Position numbers and translations under genes: made by a program. A model generated the notes under the pieces. That model ran no database searches. It saw nothing but the letters and a program-made list of their open reading frames with translations, and was not told where the DNA came from. 64,000 nt of DNA. Origin: an uncultured Collinsella sp. (GTDB lineage Bacteria; Actinomycetota; Coriobacteriia; Coriobacteriales; Coriobacteriaceae). Every line of letters begins with the position of its first letter. The first letter of the stretch is position 1. The stretch spans positions 41,876-105,875 of the forward strand of contig UQPP01000003.1 in assembly GCA_900543025.1 (NCBI GenBank), written 5' to 3'. Of this stretch, positions 45,609 through 53,332 are shown piece by piece.

Positions 45609-46120
45609 GCGGGGCTCTCCTCAAAATAATGGTGGATGCCAACGTATGGGTTGATTCGTTTTGCGCCGACCATGCCGAGTCGCTTGCCGCGCGTGCGTTT
45701 ATTGGGCAGGCGGCGGAGGCGGGGGCATTGCTGTTCTTCCCGGTTCATATCGCCAAGGACGTGCTGTACGTTGTCCAACATGAGCTGAAGCGCAGCGTTC
45801 TTGCCAGCGGGGGAGCGCTCGACGAGGCGTCTGCCCGCGCGATTGGCGATGCGGCGCTGGCGTTTGTTCGGAATATGACCGAAAACGCCACGGCCGTGGG
45901 TGCAGATGCGTCGGACCTTTGGCTGGCCGACAAATACTTAGCGCTCCATCGCGATTACGAAGACAACTTGGTGCTCGCCGCGTGTAAGCGCGCGCAGGTC
46001 GATTACTTGGTGACCAACGATCGCAAACTGCTCGAGCATGCCGATCTCGCAGCAAAGACACCTCGTCAAATGATGCCGATTCTTGCTTTGGCCGAACGTG
46101 GTGGGCGGGTGTCCTGCTAG
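45605..46120 (+). CDS. PIN-domain toxin
   Basis: A 171-aa PIN domain with acidic residues at VDANVWVD (about 10), a central Asp/Glu and DYEDNLVLAA (about 120), and the closing VTNDRKLLEHA (about 139). It is predicted to be an RNA-cleaving toxin held in check by the antitoxin before it. GTG 45605 overlaps the antitoxin stop. The active-site residues appear complete. Confidence 0.82.
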   Translation: MSGALLKIMVDANVWVDSFCADHAESLAARAFIGQAAEAGALLFFPVHIAKDVLYVVQHELKRSVLASGGALDEASARAIGDAALAFVRNMTENATAVGADASDLWLADKYLALHRDYEDNLVLAACKRAQVDYLVTNDRKLLEHADLAAKTPRQMMPILALAERGGRVSC

Positions 46121-46180
46121 CGCCTGGCTGTCTGCGCGGCCTTCGGAACGTCGGCGCCCAGAAGGCCGCGCATCCTTTAA

Positions 46181-46615
46181 TTACAAAAGCGCTGCCTTGA
46201 CGAGGGGAGCTTCGGCGAGCTTTTCGGCAGCCTTTTCATCGGAATCGTTTAGTGCTGCCAGGCTGCGGTAGACCCACTCGTTGACCTGGGTGTTTTTGAC
46301 GCCTGCGGTCTGCATAAGGGCGCCTATCTCGCGGATTGCTGCGAACAGATCGGCTTTGGGACCCGTGAGCTCGACCTCGATGCCGTGGTAGGCGGCCACG
46401 CCGCGGTTCTCACTCACGTGGTCGATAAAGCCCTCGACGGTCTCAAGCTGCTGGGCGAGAGCTGCATCATCGTCAGCGTCCAGCGCGACGAGTGCGTTCG
46501 ATACCGTGAGGGCGGGATGTCCGCAGGGAACAAAGCCCTCGATGACATCCATAGCTTCGGTAATGGTTGAGCCCAGGCCTGCGAGGGCATTGACGAGTTG
46601 CTGCTTGGTATCCAT
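46181..46615 (-). CDS. Conserved-type hypothetical protein, 144 aa
   Basis: An acidic, Ala-rich, mostly helical soluble protein with no membrane segment or signal. I do not recognise a family. GGACCG and a purine patch precede ATG 46615. Codon use looks native and the frame is long enough to be real. It faces the PIN toxin gene and sits just upstream of, and divergent from, tmRNA. Confidence 0.6.
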   Translation of the reverse strand: MDTKQQLVNALAGLGSTITEAMDVIEGFVPCGHPALTVSNALVALDADDDAALAQQLETVEGFIDHVSENRGVAAYHGIEVELTGPKADLFAAIREIGALMQTAGVKNTQVNEWVYRSLAALNDSDEKAAEKLAEAPLVKAALL

Positions 46616-46750
46616 AACGGTCCTTTCGACGGGTCAATTTTGCTTGGCGAAAATATACGTGACGCGATCGGTATCAAAAGTGCGAAGTGCAGTGCACATT
46701 AGGGTCTTCACAGCTCGTGCATAGAGCGGCTGTCTGCCTTTAGAACGTGG

Positions 46751-46784
46751 TAAGATAGCTATCCACGAGCGGGGTTCACCCCGC
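46751..46784 (+). promoter_or_regulatory. tmRNA upstream region with -10 and hairpin
   Basis: TAAGAT (46751-46756) is a likely -10. GCGGGG-TTCA-CCCCGC (46769-46784) and a second hairpin at 46809-46830 (ATCGGGT with ACCCGAT) lie in the precursor before the mature 5' end at 46855. Confidence 0.4.
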
Positions 46785-46854
46785 ATGTTCCTTGAAAAGT
46801 CGACGGTTATCGGGTGTTTGCAGACCCGATACCATCCAGACTTTCCCGACATTC

Positions 46855-47218
46855 GGGGGCGACTGGTTTCGACACGATAGCTCTGAGAGAGGAAGCAAGC
46901 CGAGGTCTCCTCGCCTCGTTAAACAGGGGTACCGTCAAATTGAATTGACAACAACTCTTCTTTTGAGCCTATGGCTCTCGCTGCTTAGTTTATAGCGGCG
47001 CGTCAACCCGGTGATTTCCCCGACACCGGCGCGACGTCATGTTAGGGGAATGCTCCTGCGCACGTAATCGGTATGGCGCAGGCTAAGACCGAACCGGTTA
47101 GGACGCCGCGAGCGTGTCGCTGCGCGCAAAGCGCCCGAGACTAAACCAGCGACTGAGCTTGGAGATGCCAATCAGGGGGCTTTCGTGGACCGGAGTTCGA
47201 TTCTCCGCGCCTCCACCA
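46855..47218 (+). ncRNA. ssrA: tmRNA
   Basis: The RNA that rescues stalled ribosomes and tags their products. The 5' GGGGGCGACTGGTTTCGAC and the 3' end GAGTTCGATTCTCCGCG ... CTCCACCA pair to form the 7-bp acceptor stem of the tRNA-like domain, with encoded CCA. The tag frame reads DNNSSFEPMALAA and ends at TAG 46986-46988; its resume codon is probably GAC 46947, because an in-frame TGA (46941-46943) lies two codons before. The LAA ending is the usual protease-recognition end. Length is 364 nt including CCA. A terminator follows at 47227. Confidence 0.95.
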
Positions 47219-47226
47219 GAAGTAAC

Positions 47227-47263
47227 AGGCAGGTAGATATTCGTATCTACCTGCCTTTTTATT
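47227..47263 (+). terminator. Rho-independent terminator after tmRNA
   Basis: AGGCAGGTAGATA and TATCTACCTGCCT are perfect 13-bp arms with a 4-nt loop and TTTTATTT tail. Confidence 0.95.
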
Positions 47264-47274
47264 TCTAGTACGCA

Positions 47275-47496
47275 CCGCGGAGAATCGAACTCTGTGCAGG
47301 GCGTGAGCGTTTTTAGCCCGCGGGTGAGGACGCCGGCAGGCGACCGAAGCCGGTGCGGATTTGCGAAGCAAATACGCGGATTCTCCGCGCAATGCCCCAG
47401 CTAGATATAGATGCGATGCCGATCGGGCGTCTTGCCCCGGCCTCAACCCATCAACGGATTCCCCAAACCGCGGAGAATCGAACTCTATGCAGGGCG
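47275..47496. repeat. 29-bp direct repeats carrying inverted tmRNA 3'-end sequence
   Basis: At 47275-47303 and 47468-47496 the same 29-mer occurs with one difference. Each contains CGCGGAGAATCGAACTC, the exact complement of tmRNA 47193-47209. A further piece at about 47380 repeats GATTCTCCGCGC in tmRNA orientation. No gene is present. Confidence 0.8.
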
Positions 47497-47530
47497 CGGC
47501 CGTAAAGAAAACGCCTTGGCAACGCAGACC

Positions 47531-47870
47531 GGGACACGCTTTCCCAATGGCGGCCCAGGCGGAAAGTCCATCCCGGAATCCGCGCTCAGACTGGGATGTA
47601 GTTTCCGGATGATGCCTCAAGCGGAAACTGCGACCCGGAATCGAGCCGTAGAGTGGGATATGCTTTCCCAATGGCAGCTCAAGCGGAAAGTACATCCCGG
47701 AATCCTCGTTCGGAATGGGATGCAGTTTCCAAATGAATGGCTAGCGGAAAGTTCATCCCGGAATCCGCGCTCAGAACGGGACGCGCTTTCCCAGCGGCGG
47801 TCCAAGCGGAAAGCGCATCCCGGAATCTCGCCTCAAACTGGGACACACTTTCCGCTTCACTTGCCGCCTC
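47531..47870. repeat. 62-bp tandem array of imperfect hairpins
   Basis: Units begin with GGGA at 47531, 47593, 47655, 47717, 47778 and a partial one at 47840, so the period is 62 (once 61). Each unit has GGGA-N5-TTTCC, a 13-14 nt loop, GGAAA-N5-TCCC and then a CCGGAATCCGCGCTCAGA-like linker. Arms vary but remain pairable, partly through G-U pairs. The period is not a multiple of three and no frame is conserved, so it is not protein coding. Confidence 0.85.
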
Positions 47871-47940
47871 AAAAAACCTGCGCTCTCGCCATCCCAAAAC
47901 TGGGTAGAAGAAGGCCAAAACGCAATCGCAGGAGGTCAAT

Positions 47941-48819
47941 ATGACTGCAGAAGATAAGGCAAAGAATGCCGGCAAGGTCGCGCTCGTCCTGGAGGGCGGT
48001 AGTTTTCGCGGGCAGTTTACCGCGGGCGTGCTCGACGTTCTCATGGAGGCTGGCGTCGAGATTCCGGCTGTCTACGGTGTATCGGCCGGCGCCCTCAACG
48101 GCGTGAACTACAAGTCGCACCAGATCGGTCGTGCCAACCGCATCAACCTGGCTTTCTGCAACGACAGCCGCTTCATGGGCGCCGCATCGTTTGCGTCCAC
48201 GGGCTCTATTGTGGGTTACGACTTTATCTTCAATGATGTCCAGGACCGCCTGGATCCCTTTGACAACGAGACGTTCGACGCGAGCCCCATCGAGATGTAC
48301 GCCGTTGCGACGGACATGCTCTTTGGAACCGCTGCCTACCTGCCGGTCAAAAGCGCCGTACTTGACCTCGATGCCGTGCGCGCCTCGACCTCGTTGCCTC
48401 TGGTGACGCCGCCGGTCGAGATCGACGGGCACAAATACGTCGACGGCGGCGTGGCCGATTCGGTCCCTATCGAGCATGTGCTCGAGGAGGCGGGCTTCGA
48501 CCGTGCGGTCGTCATCGTCACGCAGGACCGTTCGTATGAGAAAAAGCCCTACGAGTTTTTGCCGGCCGCGCGTGCGCGTTATGCCGACTACCCCTATCTG
48601 CTCGAGGCTATCGAGACGCGCCACGACCGTTACAACATTCAGCGCATGCACCTGTGGAAGTATGAGCGCGAGGGCCGTGCGTTGGTCGTCGCTCCGCAAA
48701 AGCCGGTCGAGGTCGGCCATGTCGAGCACGATTCGGCAAAGCTTCTGGACCTGTATATCCAGGGCCGTCAGGAGGCAAAGCGCCTGCTCGCGGAAATCCA
48801 AGAGTTCGTTGAGCGCTAG
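47941..48819 (+). CDS. Patatin-like phospholipase
   Basis: A 292-aa lipid acyl hydrolase. The oxyanion loop GGSFRGQFTAGV (about 20), the nucleophile elbow GVSAGA (Ser about 45) and the dyad Asp in VDGGVADSVP (about 168) are all present. A C-terminal part (200-292) resembles bacterial DUF6363-type tails. It hydrolyses ester bonds of lipids; the cellular substrate is not known. CAGGAGG lies 7 nt before ATG 47941. It stands alone between the hairpin array and rplM. Confidence 0.88.
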   Translation: MTAEDKAKNAGKVALVLEGGSFRGQFTAGVLDVLMEAGVEIPAVYGVSAGALNGVNYKSHQIGRANRINLAFCNDSRFMGAASFASTGSIVGYDFIFNDVQDRLDPFDNETFDASPIEMYAVATDMLFGTAAYLPVKSAVLDLDAVRASTSLPLVTPPVEIDGHKYVDGGVADSVPIEHVLEEAGFDRAVVIVTQDRSYEKKPYEFLPAARARYADYPYLLEAIETRHDRYNIQRMHLWKYEREGRALVVAPQKPVEVGHVEHDSAKLLDLYIQGRQEAKRLLAEIQEFVER

Positions 48820-48918
48820 CGACGGCGAACCCTCAAAAAATGACAACAGCTAAAGAGCTGGAAAATCACGGCTCGTGGATGACATGTGCAGAAACTCTGG
48901 TCGGAGCCAAAATACCTG

Positions 48919-48984
48919 TTGACTCGTACGGCGAGCGGGGTAATATGGACGGGTTACTTGCAGAGCCCCGTGAATCTCTGTAAC
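48919..48984 (+). promoter_or_regulatory. rplM promoter and leader hairpin
   Basis: TTGACT (48919-48924), a 16-nt spacer and TAATAT (48941-48946). The predicted transcript start falls near GTTAC (48953), which with CAGAG (48961) pairs to CTCTGTAAC (48976-48984), giving a leader hairpin before the GGAGGAG site. Position and size recall L13 leaders; identity is inferred. Confidence 0.55.
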
Positions 48985-49012
48985 AACACGTACTGTACAT
49001 GGAGGAGTCTAA

Positions 49013-49456
49013 GTGATTTCGAAATCGACTCACTACGCCAAGCAGGGCGAGGTCCAGCGCAACTGGGTTCTCGTCGACGCCGATGGTGCTGTCCTGGGCC
49101 GTCTTGCCACCCAGATCGCAATGATCCTGCGCGGTAAGAACAAGCCCCAGTTCACGCCCAACAGCGACTGCGGCGACTTCGTTGTCGTCATCAACGCCGA
49201 TAAGGTCCAGCTTACCGGTAACAAGGCCGACACGAAGACCTATTATCGCCACAGCGGCTACAACGGCGGCCTCAAGGCTGAGAGCTTCCGCCAGGCTATG
49301 GAGAAGCACCCGGAGAAGGTCATCGAGCGCGCCGTTCGCGGTATGCTGCCCAAGACCACCCTCGGCCGTGCCCAGATGACCAAGCTTAAGGTCTACGCTG
49401 GTGCCGAGCATCCGCATGCTGCCCAGAACCCCACGAAGATTGAGCTGGAGGCTTAA
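49013..49456 (+). CDS. rplM: Ribosomal protein L13
   Basis: A 147-aa 50S subunit protein with the family markers [19 protein letters not shown], the [20 protein letters not shown] loop and [16 protein letters not shown] 49013 follows GGAGGAG. rpsI begins 3 nt after the stop; the L13-S9 pair is the standard bacterial operon. A promoter and leader hairpin are seen at 48919. Confidence 0.97.
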   Translation: MISKSTHYAKQGEVQRNWVLVDADGAVLGRLATQIAMILRGKNKPQFTPNSDCGDFVVVINADKVQLTGNKADTKTYYRHSGYNGGLKAESFRQAMEKHPEKVIERAVRGMLPKTTLGRAQMTKLKVYAGAEHPHAAQNPTKIELEA

Positions 49457-49458
49457 AG

Positions 49459-49854
<396 letters not shown>

Positions 49855-49884
49855 GGTTTTATCTCCTTTCGAGATACAATGTAC

Positions 49885-49928
49885 AAGCGGGGCCTGCCGA
49901 TTCCTCGGCGGGTCCCGCTTTTCTTTTT
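49885..49928 (+). terminator. Rho-independent terminator after rpsI
   Basis: AAGCGGGGCCTGCCGA pairs with TCGGCGGGTCCCGCTT and is followed by TTCTTTTT. Confidence 0.93.
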
Positions 49929-49977
49929 CGACTAGGGTGGGCGGTTGTATATCGCCTGCTAGGGAAGGAGCAATCCT

Positions 49978-51315
49978 ATGCCCCAGAACATCTTCGGTAC
50001 CGATGGCGTCCGTGGCGTCGCCAATGCCGACCTCTCGTGCGACCTCGCGTTTCGCCTGGGCCGCGCGGCGACCAAGTTTCTTGGTCCGGATATCTGCATC
50101 GGCCGCGACACGCGTCTTTCGGGCACCATGCTCGAGAGCGCTCTGACCGCCGGCATCATGGCCGAGGGTGGCCGCCCGCATTGCTGCGGCGTTATTCCCA
50201 CGCCCGCCGTGGCGCTGCTCACTGTTCAAAACGAGCTCGATGGCGGCATTGTCATCTCCGCTTCGCACAATCCGCCGGAGTTCAACGGCATCAAGTTCTT
50301 TAGCCGCAAGGGTATGAAGCTTCCCGATGCTGTCGAGGAAGAGATCAGCGCCTGGGTCATGTCCGAGGAAGCCATGGCTGCCGACACGCTGCCGACCGGT
50401 GCCGACGTGGGCCACATCATCAAGATGAAGGACGCCCGCAAGGCATATGTCGACCATGCCATCGATACGCTTGATGGCCTGAGGCTCGACGGCCTGGTCG
50501 TTGCCGTCGACTGCGGTCACGGTGCCTCCTGCCAGACTACGCCCGCCGCGCTGCAGCGCTTGGGTGCCACGGTGCACGCCATCAACACCGATTATTGCGG
50601 CACCGACATTAATGTTGAGTGCGGCTCTACGCACCTCGAGCCCCTTCGCGAGCTCGTGCTGCGCACCCATGCTGATATCGGCCTGGCCCACGACGGCGAC
50701 GCCGACCGCGTACTGTTCGTGGACAGCGAGGGCAATGAGATCGACGGTGACTACATCCTGGCTATCTGCGGTTCTGACCTCGCCGCTCGCGGCAAGCTCG
50801 CCAACTCCGAGATCGTCTCGACCGTCATGTGCAACCTGGGCTTCTCCATCGCTATGAAGGAGCAGGGCTTCGAGATGGTTCAGACCGCCGTGGGCGACCG
50901 CTACGTTCTGGAGCGCATGCTCGCGGACGGCGCCGTCATCGGCGGCGAACAGTCCGGCCACATCATCTTTCTGGAGCACAACACCACCGGTGACGGCCTG
51001 GTGACGGCTCTGCAGCTTCTGGCCGTGCTCAAGCGCACCGGTCGTACCCTCACCGATCTTGCCGGCATCATGAAGAAGTACCCGCAGGTACTCGTTAACG
51101 TGCATTCCGACAACAAGGCCGGTCTGGACGATTGCCAGCCCATCTGGGATGCCGTCGCTGCTGCCGAGAAGGAGCTTGACGGTCGCGGCCGCATTCTGGT
51201 GCGTCCGAGTGGCACCGAGCCGCTGGTCCGCGTGATGGCCGAGGCCGAGACGCACGAGCTGACCCAGCGCGTTGTCGACGACATCGTCGAGGTTGTCAAG
51301 CGCGAACTTCCCTAA
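49978..51315 (+). CDS. glmM: Phosphoglucosamine mutase
   Basis: A 445-aa enzyme that interconverts glucosamine-6-P and glucosamine-1-P for peptidoglycan precursor synthesis. The start FGTDGVRGVAN, the phosphoserine loop ISASHNPPEFNG (about 100), the metal site DGDADRVL (about 240) and the phosphate loop RPSGTEPLVRVMAE near the end are all intact. GGAAGGAG is 8 nt before ATG 49978. A PTS EIIA and nagB follow, making an amino-sugar neighbourhood. Confidence 0.96.
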   Translation: MPQNIFGTDGVRGVANADLSCDLAFRLGRAATKFLGPDICIGRDTRLSGTMLESALTAGIMAEGGRPHCCGVIPTPAVALLTVQNELDGGIVISASHNPPEFNGIKFFSRKGMKLPDAVEEEISAWVMSEEAMAADTLPTGADVGHIIKMKDARKAYVDHAIDTLDGLRLDGLVVAVDCGHGASCQTTPAALQRLGATVHAINTDYCGTDINVECGSTHLEPLRELVLRTHADIGLAHDGDADRVLFVDSEGNEIDGDYILAICGSDLAARGKLANSEIVSTVMCNLGFSIAMKEQGFEMVQTAVGDRYVLERMLADGAVIGGEQSGHIIFLEHNTTGDGLVTALQLLAVLKRTGRTLTDLAGIMKKYPQVLVNVHSDNKAGLDDCQPIWDAVAAAEKELDGRGRILVRPSGTEPLVRVMAEAETHELTQRVVDDIVEVVKRELP

Positions 51316-51386
51316 TGGTCAAAAACGGGTGCCAAGTGGTAAACTGTTAAGGTTATTTTGATTGATTGGTATGTCCGAGGGGGAGC

Positions 51387-51884
51387 ATGTTCACTAAAGT
51401 CCTAAGGTCTTTGGGTATGCGTGGTCGAGTCCTTACGCTGGATGCTCCCATCTCGGGCGACGTCATTCCACTTTCCGAGGTAAACGACCAGACGTTTGCT
51501 ACCGGCCTTTTGGGCCAGGGCGTGGCGATTCAGCCCACCGGAACGCGTGTGATTGCACCGGCTGATGCCAAGGTCGAGGCCATTTTTCCCACGGGACACG
51601 CCGTTGCGCTTAACACGGTCGATGGCCTGGACGTGCTCATCCACGTTGGTTTGGACACTGTTCAGCTCGAGGGCAAGCACTTTACCGTACATGCGCAAGT
51701 GCGTGACATCGTCCATAAGGGCGATGTACTCATTGAGTTCGATCGCGAGGCAATTGCTGCCGAGGGCTACGATGTGACGGTTCCCATCTTGGTGTGCAAC
51801 TCCGTTGAGTTCTCGAGCATCAAGGGCTCCGTTGGCGTGCATGTCGAAGAGATGGACCAGCTTATCGTTGCTCGCGAGCGCTAG
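51387..51884 (+). CDS. PTS glucose-type EIIA protein
   Basis: A 165-aa soluble phosphocarrier of the glucose/crr family. It contains TGLLGQGVAIQPTG, PADAKVEAIFPTGHAV and the active histidine in LIHVGLDTVQLEG (about residue 87). It passes phosphate from HPr to EIIB domains of sugar permeases and often regulates sugar use. ATG 51387 has GAGGGGGAG upstream; a longer TTG frame at 51366 is less likely. It lies between glmM and nagB, so it may serve N-acetylglucosamine or glucosamine uptake with an EIICB elsewhere. Confidence 0.9.
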   Translation: MFTKVLRSLGMRGRVLTLDAPISGDVIPLSEVNDQTFATGLLGQGVAIQPTGTRVIAPADAKVEAIFPTGHAVALNTVDGLDVLIHVGLDTVQLEGKHFTVHAQVRDIVHKGDVLIEFDREAIAAEGYDVTVPILVCNSVEFSSIKGSVGVHVEEMDQLIVARER

Positions 51885-51924
51885 CAAGTGCACGTGGCCA
51901 TTAGCCTACAATTCAAACACGTTT

Positions 51925-51958
51925 ACGGAGGGCGCCCTTGAAAGAGGACGCCCTCCGT
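51925..51958 (+). terminator. Hairpin after the EIIA gene
   Basis: ACGGAGGGCG and CGCCCTCCGT are perfect 10-bp arms around a 14-nt loop. No U tract follows, so it could be part of the nagB leader. Confidence 0.55.
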
Positions 51959-52155
51959 GGCAAGATGGGATTTGTCCGAAGCTAAAAGGCTTTGGGTCAC
52001 CGTGGACGGGCAGGGGCCTCGACGCGGCTAGACACGAGACACATACATTACGCGACCTCGCCCTGGTGGCCGCACACGTTGGTTGCGGCCGACGCGGGCC
52101 GCGGGCAAGTGCTTGTAAGGGAGCCTTGCCTCTCTTGTACGAGAAAGGACGCGTA
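51959..52155 (+). promoter_or_regulatory. Long structured leader upstream of nagB
   Basis: About 200 nt with no gene, containing CCGAAGC-TAAAAG-GCTTTGG (about 51977-51996) and several GC-rich complementary stretches, among them GGTTGCGGCC with GGGCCGCGGGC (52080-52108). I do not recognise a known riboswitch. Confidence 0.35.
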
Positions 52156-52884
52156 ATGAAGATCATTAAAGCTAAAGACTACGAGGATATGAGCCGCAAG
52201 GCCGCTAATATCATCTCGGCCCAGGTTATCCTCAAGCCCGACTGTGTGCTGGGCCTTGCCACCGGCTCCACCCCGATCGGTGCCTACAAGCAGCTCGCTG
52301 CTTGGTACAAGAAGGGCGACGTCGACTTTGCCGAGGTCAGCACCTACAACCTGGACGAGTATCGCGGCCTTTCGCACGACGATCCCCAGAGCTATCACTA
52401 CTTCATGCGTGAGAACTTCTTCGATCACATCAACATCGACCTTAACAACACGCATGTGCCCGATGGCTCCAACCCCGACGCCGCCGCTGCCTGCTCTGAG
52501 TACGACAAGATTGTCGCCGAGGCCGGTTACCCGGATCTGCAGCTGCTCGGTATTGGCAACAACGGCCACATCGGCTTCAACGAGCCCGATGACCACTTCT
52601 CCAAGGGCACGCACTGCGTCGACCTCACCGAGAGCACCATTCAGGCCAACAGCCGCCTGTTCGACAGCATCGACGATGTTCCCCGTCAGGCCTACACCAT
52701 GGGTACCCAGACCATCATGTATGCCCGTATGATCCTGGTTGTCGCCAACGGCGAGGCCAAGGCTCAGGCCGTGCATGACATGTGCTATGGTCCGGTTACG
52801 CCCGAGTGCCCGGCTTCGATCCTGCAGCTGCACACCAACTGCGTTGTCGTTGCCGATGAGGCCGCCCTTTCGCTCTGCGAGTAG
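52156..52884 (+). CDS. nagB: Glucosamine-6-phosphate deaminase
   Basis: A 242-aa enzyme that turns glucosamine-6-P into fructose-6-P and ammonia. Seen: LGLATGSTPIGAYK (phosphate loop, about 36), the active-site NLDEYRGL (about 70), GIGNNGHIGFNEP (about 133) and the closing THCVDLTEST region. The length matches the short form without the allosteric C-terminal extension of the E. coli enzyme (266 aa). ATG 52156 with GAGAAAGGAC upstream is chosen; the frame is open far upstream but without similarity. It opposes GlmM flux into the cell wall. Confidence 0.95.
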   Translation: MKIIKAKDYEDMSRKAANIISAQVILKPDCVLGLATGSTPIGAYKQLAAWYKKGDVDFAEVSTYNLDEYRGLSHDDPQSYHYFMRENFFDHINIDLNNTHVPDGSNPDAAAACSEYDKIVAEAGYPDLQLLGIGNNGHIGFNEPDDHFSKGTHCVDLTESTIQANSRLFDSIDDVPRQAYTMGTQTIMYARMILVVANGEAKAQAVHDMCYGPVTPECPASILQLHTNCVVVADEAALSLCE

Positions 52885-52916
52885 CGCGAATCCTGCAGCT
52901 CGACATAGCCTTGCCT

Positions 52917-52945
52917 AAGGCCTCCGCTTTGCGGGGGCCTTTTTG
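52917..52945 (+). terminator. Rho-independent terminator after nagB
   Basis: AGGCCTCCGC and GCGGGGGCCT with loop TTT and TTTTT tail. Confidence 0.93.
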
Positions 52946-53332
52946 CTATCCCTTTTTACCCACTTGACCAAAATCTTGCCGCAAGCTTGACGAATGCCGG
53001 ATGCCCAACAGCTTGATTCATTCCATACCAGATTCTATGCAAAAATGCCACTAGAAGGTCGTAGACGGTAGCGGGTGCTAGGCGAGTTGAATGACATGGC
53101 TGAACCTTGTTCATCTGCGTTACACTGCCGCTTAGATGGGACAAGCTGACAAGCTCATTTACCTGCTTAAAGACCGATTAGTCGGGGGATTAATAATAAT
53201 CGGCCCTCGCTGTACAAAAACTTGCCGCTTGCGTACCAAAAGACAACCTAAAACACAAGGTCGCTCTATTCATAGCGCGGCTTGTATGGTCTTGCGGCTA
53301 CAGTGTCCATACGGTCGAGTTGAGGAGCGGGC
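52946..53332. other. Gene-free gap before the SARP-type regulator
   Basis: About 390 nt, richer in A+T than its neighbours, with no supported gene. It contains the pair CCGATTA (53174) / TAATCGG (53197) and a GAGGAG site just before ATG 53333. Probably the promoter and leader of the large regulator gene. Confidence 0.5.

Noticed and set aside
47531..47870. The tandem array as a CRISPR
   Set aside because: Units are contiguous 62-bp repeats with internal dyad symmetry and no unique spacers, and no cas genes are present.
47411..47944. A 177-codon plus-strand frame over the hairpin array
   Set aside because: The repeat period is 62 or 61, so the peptide repeat shifts frame from unit to unit; comparable frames open on the other strand.
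51805..52155. An N-terminal extension of nagB by 117 codons
   Set aside because: It overlaps the EIIA gene end and a hairpin; NagB homology and an RBS begin at 52156.
51959..52155. A glmS ribozyme before nagB
   Set aside because: The gene is nagB, not glmS, and I could not find the conserved ribozyme core.
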